Source: Flavobacteriales bacterium UBA7878
GTDB lineage: Bacteria > Bacteroidota > Bacteroidia > Flavobacteriales > Schleiferiaceae
Assembly (NCBI GenBank): GCA_002501205.1
Contig: DLRW01000042.1
Location: 1,633 to 23,113, forward strand
DNA: 21,481 nt
Reading direction: 5' to 3'
Positions 1-7,074 of the stretch are shown here, in pieces. How positions within the stretch are numbered: the stretch's first letter is position 1; every line of letters begins with the position of its first letter. The notes beneath the pieces are model-generated. The model was not told the DNA's origin. It did no database searches and saw nothing but the letters and a program-made list of their open reading frames with translations. The translations under genes and the position numbers were made by a program.

Positions 1-1
1 T

Positions 2-523
2 TGTGATTATAACCAAACCAAAGCCGCCACCATCGCCATTGCTGAGCATGACGGTCCGGTATACCTGCGTTTTGGTCGTCCGAAAGTAGCCAACTTCACT
101 CCTGCTGATCAAAAGTTTGAAATCGGTAAAGCACTATTCTTACAAGAGGGAAGTGATGTAACTATTGCTGCCACTGGACATTTGGTTTGGAAGGCCTTAG
201 AAGCCGCTGAAAGGTTAGAGGCCGAAGGAATTTCTGCCGAGGTAATCAACTTCCACACTATTAAACCATTGGACGAAGATGCACTCTTGCGCTCTACAGC
301 TAAGACCGGTGCATTGGTATCAGCTGAAGAACATCAGATGGCCGGAGGACTAGGCGAAAGCCTCTCCGCTACTTTGGTACGCAACAAACCTTGTCCTCAA
401 GAATTTGTGGCGGTAAACGACAGCTTTGGTGAAAGCGGTACTCCTGAGCAATTGCTGGAGAAGTACGGCTTAAGCACTCAAGCCATTTACGAAGCTGCAA
501 AGCGCGCCATTAGCCGCAAATAG
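2..523 (+). CDS. Transketolase, C-terminal part (5' truncated by window edge)
   Basis: The reading frame is open from base 2 to the TAG at 521-523 (173 residues), so the gene starts upstream of the window. The visible part begins at the end of the pyrimidine-binding domain (YLRFGRPKV, where a substrate-phosphate-binding Arg usually sits). It continues into the transketolase C-terminal domain: VTIAATGHLVWKALEAAE, then INFHTIKPLDEDAL and SAEEHQMAGGLGE. Transketolase moves two-carbon units between sugar phosphates in the cytoplasmic pentose phosphate pathway, using thiamine diphosphate. Many Bacteroidota split the enzyme into N- and C-terminal subunit genes; only the missing 5' part could tell whether this is the C-terminal subunit or the end of a full-length enzyme. 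An internal ATG at 182 is in frame but lies inside the conserved fold and is not the start. Confidence 0.9.
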   Translation, partial: CDYNQTKAATIAIAEHDGPVYLRFGRPKVANFTPADQKFEIGKALFLQEGSDVTIAATGHLVWKALEAAERLEAEGISAEVINFHTIKPLDEDALLRSTAKTGALVSAEEHQMAGGLGESLSATLVRNKPCPQEFVAVNDSFGESGTPEQLLEKYGLSTQAIYEAAKRAISRK

Positions 524-569
524 GCCTCTGAACGAAGGATTTAGGCCTTTGAGCGAAAGCTCTGAGCCT
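522..569. repeat. Imperfect 16-nt direct repeat with a hairpin
   Basis: Two imperfect copies of AGGCCTnTGAnCGAAn lie at 522-537 and 543-558, the first overlapping the transketolase stop codon. The second copy can fold: GAGC (551-554) pairs with GCTC (559-562) around a GAAA tetraloop, and AGGC (543-546) can pair with GCCT (566-569). There is no T-tract, so it does not look like a standard intrinsic terminator. It may affect mRNA 3' stability or be a small intergenic repeat; no function is shown. Confidence 0.4.
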
Positions 570-612
570 GCGATTGGGGCGCTATCTATATTTAGGGTCC
601 AAAACGATTGCC

Positions 613-1905
613 ATGAAAAAGACATTGCTCTTAGCGTGTATAATGCTATTTACCACCGGGCTTTTTGCTCAGGAGGACACTAGCAATGCGCCCGTAGTAA
701 TGATCTCGGCGGATCCGGATTCTGCCTTTGCTCAAGCGCGAGATTTAGCCTTTAAAGGCGATTACCAAACCTCGCGTAAGGTCTTGGACCTCTTATTACT
801 GGACGATCCTGGAAACTACCAATATCGACTGTTTAAGGCCCGTACCTTCGTATGGGACGGGCGCTATCAAAATGCGCGCAATCTAATCCGCAATTTAATC
901 GTGGAGGATACTAATGCCTATGCGATTTATGAATTGCGGGTGCAGAATGAGCGCTTTGCCAAGCAACATGCCCTTTGCATCTTATACTGTGATGATGGTA
1001 TTAAACGCTTTCCCAAGAATAATGAGTTCTTCCATGTAAGCAAGGTGCAATCCTTAACCACCAGTAATGATTTACGCGATGCCTTCGATGCGGTAGAAGT
1101 AGCCCTGGAGAAGTATCCGGATAATAATGAGCTCAAGCAGCTAAAGACCTATCTTCTCAATCAGCTTATTGTAGATGGCCTGGCAATTGGCGGAACCATT
1201 GATTACTTCACCAAGACTTATAATCCCTGGTATTTTGGATTTATCCAATACGGTCGTCAAACCAAAATAGGAGCCATCATTGGTCGATTGAATTATGGGG
1301 ATCGCAATCAGAGCTTCACTTCTTTTGGTGTACAAGGTGAAGTAGACATCTATCCTCGTATCAGCCGGAATTCATATGGTTATATCAATATAGGTTATTC
1401 CCCATCTCAAATTTTCCCAAGTTTTCGCTTTGGAATGGAGTACTACAGTAAAATCGGAAAAAGTGATTTCGAAGGATCCTTAGGTTTCCGTTATCTTGAT
1501 TTCCTATTGAACCAGGTAGTAATGTACACCGGTTCTATCGGATATTACTGGGGCAGCGAATATGCAGCCTTCCGTCCTTTTATTATTGCGGATCAAAATG
1601 GTATTGGAACCACCTACAATTTTCTGTACCGTAAGTTTTTCAGTGGAAAAGGCGATTTCCTGCAGCTTACTGCCGGTTACGGGTTAGTTCCGGATCAACG
1701 CCTGTTATCTGTGGCAAATAGCCTTACGGCGGAAGGTAATGTTCGCTTGGATAACCAATATTTTGGCATCAGTTACCAGAAACTGGCCAATCCTAAGCTT
1801 TATACTCGTTTCGACCTGATTCTAACCCGTCAGGAAAGCTTTAGCGTTCAAGGGGATTATATGGGCATTATTACTTTAGGATTGACCCTGGGATATAGAA
1901 TCTAA
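613..1905 (+). CDS. YaiO-family outer membrane beta-barrel protein with N-terminal TPR-like region
   Basis: The product has 430 residues from the ATG at 613. A longer in-frame start at 574 would add 13 residues in front of a normal signal peptide (MKKTLLLACIMLFTTGLFAQ) and is less likely. After the signal comes a helical TPR-like region (about residues 30-190: AFKGDYQTSRKVLDLLLLDD, DGRYQNARNLIRNLI, DAFDAVEVALEKYPDN). The second half has alternating aromatic beta-strands (YGYINIGYSP, FEGSLGFRYLDF, GYYWGSEYAAFRPF) and ends in ITLGLTLGYRI, typical of the last strand of an outer-membrane barrel. This layout fits the YaiO family, whose molecular role is poorly known; in Bacteroidota such genes often sit near surface-polysaccharide functions, but nothing here proves that. 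The gene is monocistronic, with a strong terminator 34 bases downstream. Confidence 0.75.
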   Translation: MKKTLLLACIMLFTTGLFAQEDTSNAPVVMISADPDSAFAQARDLAFKGDYQTSRKVLDLLLLDDPGNYQYRLFKARTFVWDGRYQNARNLIRNLIVEDTNAYAIYELRVQNERFAKQHALCILYCDDGIKRFPKNNEFFHVSKVQSLTTSNDLRDAFDAVEVALEKYPDNNELKQLKTYLLNQLIVDGLAIGGTIDYFTKTYNPWYFGFIQYGRQTKIGAIIGRLNYGDRNQSFTSFGVQGEVDIYPRISRNSYGYINIGYSPSQIFPSFRFGMEYYSKIGKSDFEGSLGFRYLDFLLNQVVMYTGSIGYYWGSEYAAFRPFIIADQNGIGTTYNFLYRKFFSGKGDFLQLTAGYGLVPDQRLLSVANSLTAEGNVRLDNQYFGISYQKLANPKLYTRFDLILTRQESFSVQGDYMGIITLGLTLGYRI

Positions 1906-1939
1906 AAATATAAGCTCTGCATAAGGAGTCGATAAAAAA

Positions 1940-1977
1940 AGGCAGTTTAGACTAACAACCTAAACTGCCTTTTTTTA
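1940..1977 (+). terminator. Rho-independent terminator after the YaiO-type gene
   Basis: A perfect 11-bp stem (AGGCAGTTTAG at 1940-1950 with CTAAACTGCCT at 1960-1970) encloses a 9-nt loop and is followed by seven T residues. An A-run before the stem would also allow some function on the opposite strand. Confidence 0.9.
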
Positions 1978-2243
1978 TTTCTTCACATATCTTCTTATTA
2001 CCTGCTTTGAGTAATCCTGGTGCTTCTCTAAGAGAATCCTGCTGTTCTTGAAAACCCTAAGAGAGAAATACGCACTAGTCTAAAATTAGATTAAGCTATT
2101 GGGATTTGAAAGCAGATCTAAGCAGCCTTGCGATTTATAACTTGAAATGCCTGATACCTTAATAAGAGTGTTTAAAAGGGCAGCAGGATTGATAACTACA
2201 ATTTACAAGGGTATCCTTTAATAAAGAATCGGGATGATGGAAC
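1978..2243. other. Non-coding stretch, nothing recognised
   Basis: This AT-rich interval between two convergent transcription units holds no ORF with recognisable content. I saw only a short palindrome (TTCTCT at 2024-2029 with AGAGAA at 2031-2036) and a 24-codon ORF at 2147-2221 without supporting signals. No promoter, tRNA or repeat family could be assigned. Confidence 0.5.
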
Positions 2244-2269
2244 AAAAAAGCCCGCAGTACACTGCGGGC
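2244..2269 (-). terminator. Rho-independent terminator of paralog A
   Basis: GCCCGCAGT (2250-2258) pairs with ACTGCGGGC (2261-2269). Read on the minus strand, the stem is followed by a T-run (the A-run at 2244-2249). It lies about 45 bases past the stop of the minus-strand gene that ends at 2314. Confidence 0.85.
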
Positions 2270-2313
2270 CTAAACAACCAAATCTAATTATAGAATATGC
2301 TTTTGTGCTTTTC

Positions 2314-3696
2314 TTAGTTCAGCTTACGTACAAAGTATACACCTCCTTTGCGAGGATTAACCCCTGTTCCGTCGGTACCACCTACAGCTAAGGCTAAATA
2401 ATCGGAGAAGTATACAGATACATCCTTCACATTAAAGCCAGCGATAAAGGCATTGGTAGGTGGTACAAATTGACCCACCAAATCAAAAGGATTGATCAAT
2501 ACACCACCATTAAAGCCATGACCAGCTACTACTTTTAAACCGGCATCTCCAGCTGCAGCGTAAATAACGCGTGCAGAAGGATCGTGAGTAACCGCTAAGC
2601 AGTAATTCACTGCATTGTTAATATGACCAGAATACTGTCCGTATAAACCCTCCTGACCTAAAGCTAAAAGGTACTCGGTGCTGCTCACATTGCTTCCTGA
2701 ATAGGTATAAGGAATGAAAGCCATACCGCCACGCTCTAAAGCTAAAGAAGGAATGCCACCACCGGTGATATAGTCGATAGTATAGCTCATGGCATTGGAT
2801 ACAGTTTGACTGGTATTCATACCACGACGAACCTGTACTTTATCATTCGCAGTGCGATCAAATAAGGCATAGTCCACATTGCTGGGGCTACTGTTAAAAG
2901 GATCTGCTTCAACGAAAATACCATCAGTGATCGTCATGGACTCCGATACATTGGTCAAATTGTAATCGGTTACATATAAACCACTACGGGCATCATTGGT
3001 AACCTGACCTTGTCCGTTTCCAGTTACGATATAGTATTTACCAGCTGAGGTAATAATAGCATTGGCACCATAACCCGGTAAAGGCAATTCTTTATAGGTA
3101 CCATGTCCCTGGAACTCATCGGTGATGTAGTTGTAAAGGATTTTACCTACCACTGCACCACGGTGACCGTTCAACAAGTATCCACTGGTTGAAGGGCTGC
3201 GTTGACCAACAGCGAAGATTTCATAGTTTCCGGTACCGGTATTACGATGAACTTCAGCTTCATGCCAATCCGTATCATCAAAATCAATACGAGAAGTGTA
3301 CTGATAAGTACCATTAACCAATTTGTAAGCCGAAATAGAGCCGCCATAGCGAGCATCTTCAAGGTGCCAGGTAACGAATACCATTTCACCATTTGCGGTA
3401 ACCGAAGTAGCTTGCGCTAAATCAGAAGTTCCGGTAACAATTCCACCAACTAATTCTTCGGTGTAGGCCAGGTTAGCTGGAGCTTCAGCAAAGTTGGTAT
3501 AGAGGTAGGATAAGTTTTGAGCGGCCTTACCACTGATGGTAAAAGACTCGTTCATAGAGCGTAATTGATTAGTAAGGGCAGAGCCAGAAACCACATCAAT
3601 ACGACTTTCCGCCGTAGGGTCCTGCAAGGAGCTTACATCGCGATTACAGCTGGCCAAAAAGGCTCCCGCTGCTAAGAAATAGACTAATTTTTTCAT
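2314..3696 (-). CDS. Predicted lipoprotein, paralog A of a four-gene tandem family (beta-propeller-like)
   Basis: 460 residues. A lipoprotein signal (MKKLVYFLAAGAFLASC, Cys17 as the acylated residue) is followed by NRD. The rest is rich in short beta-strand/turn segments. Landmarks shared with the three upstream neighbours, in order: VFVTWHLED; YGGSISAYKLVNGTYQY; a histidine-bearing EAEVHRNTGTGNYEIFAVGQR; GHRGAVVGKILYNYITDEF; KELPLPGYGANAII; KYYIVTGNG; DPSARVIYAAAGDAGLKVV; DLVGQFVPPT; and the end motif GGVYFVRKLN. Repeated 'x-x-A-x-G-D-x-G-h-x-h' stretches resemble LVIVD-type propeller blades; that assignment is inference. A is the most divergent copy: the B/C/D motif ERGDLTW is ERGGMAF here, and its leader lacks the CTATTACCC element. 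Expected location is the outer membrane or cell surface. Function is unknown. Confidence 0.8.
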   Translation of the reverse strand: MKKLVYFLAAGAFLASCNRDVSSLQDPTAESRIDVVSGSALTNQLRSMNESFTISGKAAQNLSYLYTNFAEAPANLAYTEELVGGIVTGTSDLAQATSVTANGEMVFVTWHLEDARYGGSISAYKLVNGTYQYTSRIDFDDTDWHEAEVHRNTGTGNYEIFAVGQRSPSTSGYLLNGHRGAVVGKILYNYITDEFQGHGTYKELPLPGYGANAIITSAGKYYIVTGNGQGQVTNDARSGLYVTDYNLTNVSESMTITDGIFVEADPFNSSPSNVDYALFDRTANDKVQVRRGMNTSQTVSNAMSYTIDYITGGGIPSLALERGGMAFIPYTYSGSNVSSTEYLLALGQEGLYGQYSGHINNAVNYCLAVTHDPSARVIYAAAGDAGLKVVAGHGFNGGVLINPFDLVGQFVPPTNAFIAGFNVKDVSVYFSDYLALAVGGTDGTGVNPRKGGVYFVRKLN

Positions 3697-3857
3697 TGCA
3701 CAAATCTTGTTAATGGTATGTTTTCCCTACACAATACCCATTTTAAGCTGTCCAACGAAATTCCATATAAATCAAGACCTACACACTAAAGCTTAGATAA
3801 GCTGAGTGATAAATTCGATGTATAGATTAACGGTCGATTTTCTTCGATTAAGTGCAT

Positions 3858-3890
3858 AAAAAAAAGGGATCGCATGGCGTCCCTTTTTCT
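3858..3890 (-). terminator. Rho-independent terminator of paralog B
   Basis: AAAAAGGGA plus CGC (3861-3873, one bulged T) pairs with GCG plus TCCCTTTTT (3877-3888) around an ATG loop. On the minus strand the hairpin is extended by a T-run. It lies 25-55 bases after the stop codon of the gene ending at 3916. The A/T symmetry could let it act in both directions. Confidence 0.8.
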
Positions 3891-3915
3891 GGTTTGTTCG
3901 AACCGCTAACATTAT

Positions 3916-5319
3916 CTATTTATTTCGCTGCAGGAAGTATACGCCAGCATCCCCCGTTGCCAGGGCGATATTTCTTGAGCGATATAAGGAGATTTCTTTG
4001 ATGTAAAAAGTATTGGGCAAAACGGTTCCTGATAAGGTATCGGTGGGAGGCACAAAATTGCCGATAAGGTCATAGACTGAGAGGTTGCCATCCTTGGCAG
4101 CATAAGTACCCATAGCAACTACGCGCACCCCATCATTAGCATCAGCATAATACAAAACACCAAGATCGGCATCGTATTCCGTGGCCAGGCAAGGTCCAAA
4201 ATTTACTGCTTCAGCAAATCCAGCTCCAAAAGATGAACCCGCTTCGAATACCCCTTCATAACCCACTGCAATCATCAGTGAGTCCGTTTTACTTGCTCCT
4301 GCTCCAAATCCCTGTGACCAGGTTAAATCACCCCTTTCACCATCTATAGGCGTAATAGTAGGGCCAGCAGTATTGTCCGTATAATCGCTAAGATTGCCAA
4401 AATTGGTTTGATCACTTCCATAATCATAACTCACCGAAGCGCGCTTAATCCGATAATTTGAACCGCTGCGATCCAGGGTATATAGATCCGCACTGGAAGT
4501 CACACCAGGATTTACCGCCTGACTTAAAGGATCGGTAATAATTGCAATGCCATCATCAATACTAAATTGATCTGCCTTTTCAACCATAGACATATTTCGG
4601 TCAACCTGGTACAATCCGCCGTCCGAACCACCAGCACCATCGCCAGTAATTATGTAATAATGAGCCGCTGCAGCCACAATATCATTGGCTGATGTTCCGG
4701 GCAGGGGCAGTTCTTTTGCCGAGGGCTCCCAAAATTCATCATTTACAAAATCGTAATCAATGCGAGTTACCACCGCACCACGATGACCTTCTAATAAATA
4801 ATTAGATCGATCGGGATCCCTTTGCCCAACCATGAATACCTCATAATAGCCGGTAGCACTATTTTCGCTGGCACTCAACTCAATATAATCAGCTTCCGGA
4901 AAATCCACCCGATCGGTAAAAGTATAGCGACCAATGCCACTCTGCTTATAGGCGCAAATTGCGCCCCCATAAGCGGCAGTAGGAATATGCCAGGTCACAA
5001 ATACCATATCACGGATCGCAAAGATGGCCGTAGCAGAAAGGGTAGTTGTACTGGCTCCAGATTGAAAAGTTACCGGCTCCGCATAAGCGCGGTAGGTATA
5101 TTCCAATTGGGCAGATCCGGTTTTATTATTGAGAATAAAAGTATCGTTTAAGGCTACTAATTGCCCCTGTAAATCCCCAAAGCCATAGCCATTCATTACC
5201 ACATCATTGGGCTCTGGATTAGCACCACCTTGACTCGCATCTTCCGGTACATCGCGGGTACATGCGGAAAACACCAAAGAAACGGACAGTAAAACAGAGA
5301 TTTTTTTAAAGTCTAACAT
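3916..5319 (-). CDS. Predicted lipoprotein, paralog B of the four-gene tandem family
   Basis: 467 residues from the ATG at 5319. The signal ends in the lipobox VFSAC (Cys20) and is followed by TRDVPED, an acidic stretch like the surface-export signals of Bacteroidota lipoproteins. Family landmarks: LEYTYRAYAEPVTF, DMVFVTWHIPTAAYGGAICAYKQSG, YTFTDRVDFPEADYIEL, YEVFMVGQRDPDRSNYLL, GHRGAVVTRIDYDFVNDEF, KELPLPGTSANDIVAAA, YYIITGDGAGG, GERGDLTW, DSLMIAVGYEGVFEAG, FGPCLATEYD, DANDGVRVVAMG, YDLIGNFVPPT, and the end motif GDAGVYFLQRNK. B groups with C and D by these motifs rather than with A. It has its own leader (CTATTACCC five bases before the start) and its own terminator, so it is probably an independent transcription unit. 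Biochemical function is unknown. Confidence 0.8.
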   Translation of the reverse strand: MLDFKKISVLLSVSLVFSACTRDVPEDASQGGANPEPNDVVMNGYGFGDLQGQLVALNDTFILNNKTGSAQLEYTYRAYAEPVTFQSGASTTTLSATAIFAIRDMVFVTWHIPTAAYGGAICAYKQSGIGRYTFTDRVDFPEADYIELSASENSATGYYEVFMVGQRDPDRSNYLLEGHRGAVVTRIDYDFVNDEFWEPSAKELPLPGTSANDIVAAAAHYYIITGDGAGGSDGGLYQVDRNMSMVEKADQFSIDDGIAIITDPLSQAVNPGVTSSADLYTLDRSGSNYRIKRASVSYDYGSDQTNFGNLSDYTDNTAGPTITPIDGERGDLTWSQGFGAGASKTDSLMIAVGYEGVFEAGSSFGAGFAEAVNFGPCLATEYDADLGVLYYADANDGVRVVAMGTYAAKDGNLSVYDLIGNFVPPTDTLSGTVLPNTFYIKEISLYRSRNIALATGDAGVYFLQRNK

Positions 5320-5324
5320 ATTGG

Positions 5325-5369
5325 GGGTAATAGGATTACAAAGTAATGAATATCAAATTAAAGGATCAA
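5325..5369 (-). promoter_or_regulatory. Putative promoter and CTATTACCC leader element of paralog B
   Basis: On the minus strand, TTG (5369-5367), a 20-nt spacer and TTACTTTG (5346-5339, one mismatch to TAnnTTTG) resemble the Bacteroidota housekeeping promoter. Five bases further down lies CTATTACCC (5333-5325), the same 9-mer found before paralogs C and D. The start codon follows five bases later. Confidence 0.5.
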
Positions 5370-5388
5370 CACATTAGCTTGCTATATC

Positions 5389-5417
5389 AAAAAAAAAAGC
5401 CCCCTTTTCAGGAGGCT
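5389..5417 (-). terminator. Rho-independent terminator of paralog C
   Basis: On the minus strand AGCCTCC pairs with the CCCCGCT-side complement (5398-5417, one mismatch) and is followed by a run of ten T residues (A-run 5389-5398). It lies about 22 bases after the stop codon of the gene ending at 5440. Confidence 0.8.
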
Positions 5418-5439
5418 TTTCTCTATCTATATAAAGGAC

Positions 5440-6858
5440 TTAGTTCTTGTCACGTTGTACAAAGAACACACCGCCATCCCCAGAGGCCAAAGCCAGGTTA
5501 CGAGAATGATAAACAGTAATATCTTTAATATTGAAAGGAATGGTTCCGCCAATTCCACCTACAGTGCTAGGAGGTACAAAACGGCCAACAATATCATATA
5601 GGTTTACCAGAGGACCTGCATTATTCGCATATTCACCCATGGCTATTACCCACATCCCAGACTCACCAGCAGAGTAATACATTACTCCTAAGCCAGCGTC
5701 ATACTCTAAACCAGTACAAGCGCCTAAGTCAACGGCACTATGAATACCTGCTGCTCCGGTACCTGCTTCCCAAATACCATTGCTACCTACAGCAATCATC
5801 AGGGAATCCATATCGGTACTAAAGCTGTTAGGACTTAAAGCCCAAACCAAATCTCCACGCTCGTAATTGATCGGGAAAATAGTTCCTACTGAAGTGCTGT
5901 GACTAGCAGACAGAGAAGAGAAGTTTGAAAGTCCAGTATTGATATCAGCGCTAAGGCCTAAAAATTTGTGGATGTGGTAATTGTTTCCACGACGATCCAG
6001 AACCCACAAATCGGAATAAGCATTTCCAGGACCGGGTTTAACCGCGGTAGCAGGGTTAATAGCTAAAGCAACACCATCATGAATATTGTTGATGTCGGCT
6101 TTCTTCACATTATTAAGGGTACGATCAACCTCGTACAAACCACCACCGTTATTGGCACCGGTTCCGTTTCCTGTTAATACGTAGTAATTGCTGCTAGCGG
6201 CAATAATATCAGTAGCGGCATATCCGGGTAATGGTAATTCTAAGAATGAGGGCTCAAAGAATTCATCATTGATGTAGTCATAATCTACACGGGATACAGT
6301 AGCACCATAGTGACCGGCTAATAAGTATTTAGAATTGTCTGGGTCGCGCTGTCCAGCTACAAATACTTCGATGTTACCAGTGCTGGTGTTCTTGTGAGCA
6401 GCCATTTTAAAGAAATCGTGATTTGGGAAATCCACACGATCCATAAAGGTATACTGACCGATTCCAGAAAGCTTGTAAGCCGCAACAGAACCTCCGTAAG
6501 GATTAGTATTGTTTAAAGGGCTACCTGCATTTCCATTGGTATGCCAGCAAACGAAAACTACATCGTCTACCGCAAAGATCGCTGCTGCTGCTAAATCATC
6601 ACTGTTAAAAGGAGTGTTGTCTGCATCTACAGGCTTAGCATAACCGCGATAGGTATAGTTTAATTGAGTTCCTGAAGCTTTAGCTGAAATGCTAAAAGTT
6701 TCGTTCATGTCGGTTACACTTCCTGGTAAGTCACTACGCTTGTAATGAACCACACCAGCTGAAGTGCTGTCAACCGGGGCACTGGAACTTAAGTCCTCCC
6801 CACGGTTACAAGCTACCGCAATGGCAGCCAGACTTAAAATAGTGGCAATTTTTTTCAT
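5440..6858 (-). CDS. Predicted lipoprotein, paralog C of the four-gene tandem family
   Basis: 472 residues from the ATG at 6858. An in-frame start at 6927 would place 23 residues in front of a canonical lipoprotein signal (MKKIATILSLAAIAVAC, Cys17) and would lie upstream of the putative -7 element, so 6858 is preferred. The mature start is NRGEDLSS. Family landmarks: LNYTYRGYAKPVD, DVVFVCWHTN, YGGSVAAYKLSGIGQYTFM, DRVDFPNHDFFKM, IEVFVAGQRDPDNSKYLLAGH, SRVDYDYINDEFFEP, LELPLPGYAATDIIAAS, YYVLTGNGTG, YERGDLVW, DSLMIAVGSNGIWEAG, LGACTGLEYD, YDIVGRFVPP, and the end motif GDGGVFFVQRDKN. An insertion after CWHTN (residues of the GNAGSPLNN type) lengthens one loop relative to B; D carries a different insertion at the same place. 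It is predicted to be outer-membrane or surface located, function unknown. Confidence 0.8.
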   Translation of the reverse strand: MKKIATILSLAAIAVACNRGEDLSSSAPVDSTSAGVVHYKRSDLPGSVTDMNETFSISAKASGTQLNYTYRGYAKPVDADNTPFNSDDLAAAAIFAVDDVVFVCWHTNGNAGSPLNNTNPYGGSVAAYKLSGIGQYTFMDRVDFPNHDFFKMAAHKNTSTGNIEVFVAGQRDPDNSKYLLAGHYGATVSRVDYDYINDEFFEPSFLELPLPGYAATDIIAASSNYYVLTGNGTGANNGGGLYEVDRTLNNVKKADINNIHDGVALAINPATAVKPGPGNAYSDLWVLDRRGNNYHIHKFLGLSADINTGLSNFSSLSASHSTSVGTIFPINYERGDLVWALSPNSFSTDMDSLMIAVGSNGIWEAGTGAAGIHSAVDLGACTGLEYDAGLGVMYYSAGESGMWVIAMGEYANNAGPLVNLYDIVGRFVPPSTVGGIGGTIPFNIKDITVYHSRNLALASGDGGVFFVQRDKN

Positions 6859-6870
6859 TGTGATTGAATT

Positions 6871-6892
6871 GGGTAATAGTCCACCAAAGGTA
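6871..6892 (-). promoter_or_regulatory. Putative -7 element and CTATTACCC leader element of paralog C
   Basis: TACCTTTG (minus strand, 6892-6885) matches TAnnTTTG exactly. Five bases downstream is CTATTACCC (6879-6871), shared with paralogs B and D, followed by 12 bases and the ATG at 6858. No convincing -33 TTG was found at the usual distance. Confidence 0.5.
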
Positions 6893-7016
6893 AAAATTAA
6901 TACCATATAAACATCGCCTATCTCCAAAAAACACAGATTATCAGATAAATAGAGTATAATTTAATGATGAGTTATCATTTTTTAAATCTGAATTAATACT
7001 GTATCACTTTTTCGAC

Positions 7017-7046
7017 AAAAAAAGGCCCCTCAATGAGGAGCCTTTT
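7017..7046 (-). terminator. Rho-independent terminator of paralog D
   Basis: AAAGGC-C-CCTC (7021-7031) pairs with GAGG-A-GCCTTT (7035-7045) with one mismatch and an AAT loop. On the minus strand it is followed by T residues (7023-7017). It lies about 30 bases after the stop codon of the gene ending at 7075. Confidence 0.8.
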
Positions 7047-7074
7047 AGTTTTATCTTGAAAGCTATCTAAAGCC

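Noticed and set aside
574..612. Upstream start of the YaiO-type gene adding 13 residues
   Set aside because: The ATG at 613 gives a standard signal peptide directly at the N-terminus; the extra residues would precede it and have no matching signal.
2147..2221. 24-codon ORF (basic, hydrophobic peptide) in the intergenic stretch
   Set aside because: It has no promoter, ribosome-binding signal or context; short ORFs of this size arise by chance.
4822..5151. 109-codon plus-strand ORF inside paralog B
   Set aside because: It is antisense to a well-supported coding frame and has no recognisable domain or start signal.
6859..6927. Upstream start of paralog C adding 23 residues
   Set aside because: The longer form puts sequence before a canonical lipoprotein signal and overlaps the putative -7 element at 6885-6892; paralogs A and D start directly with MKK.
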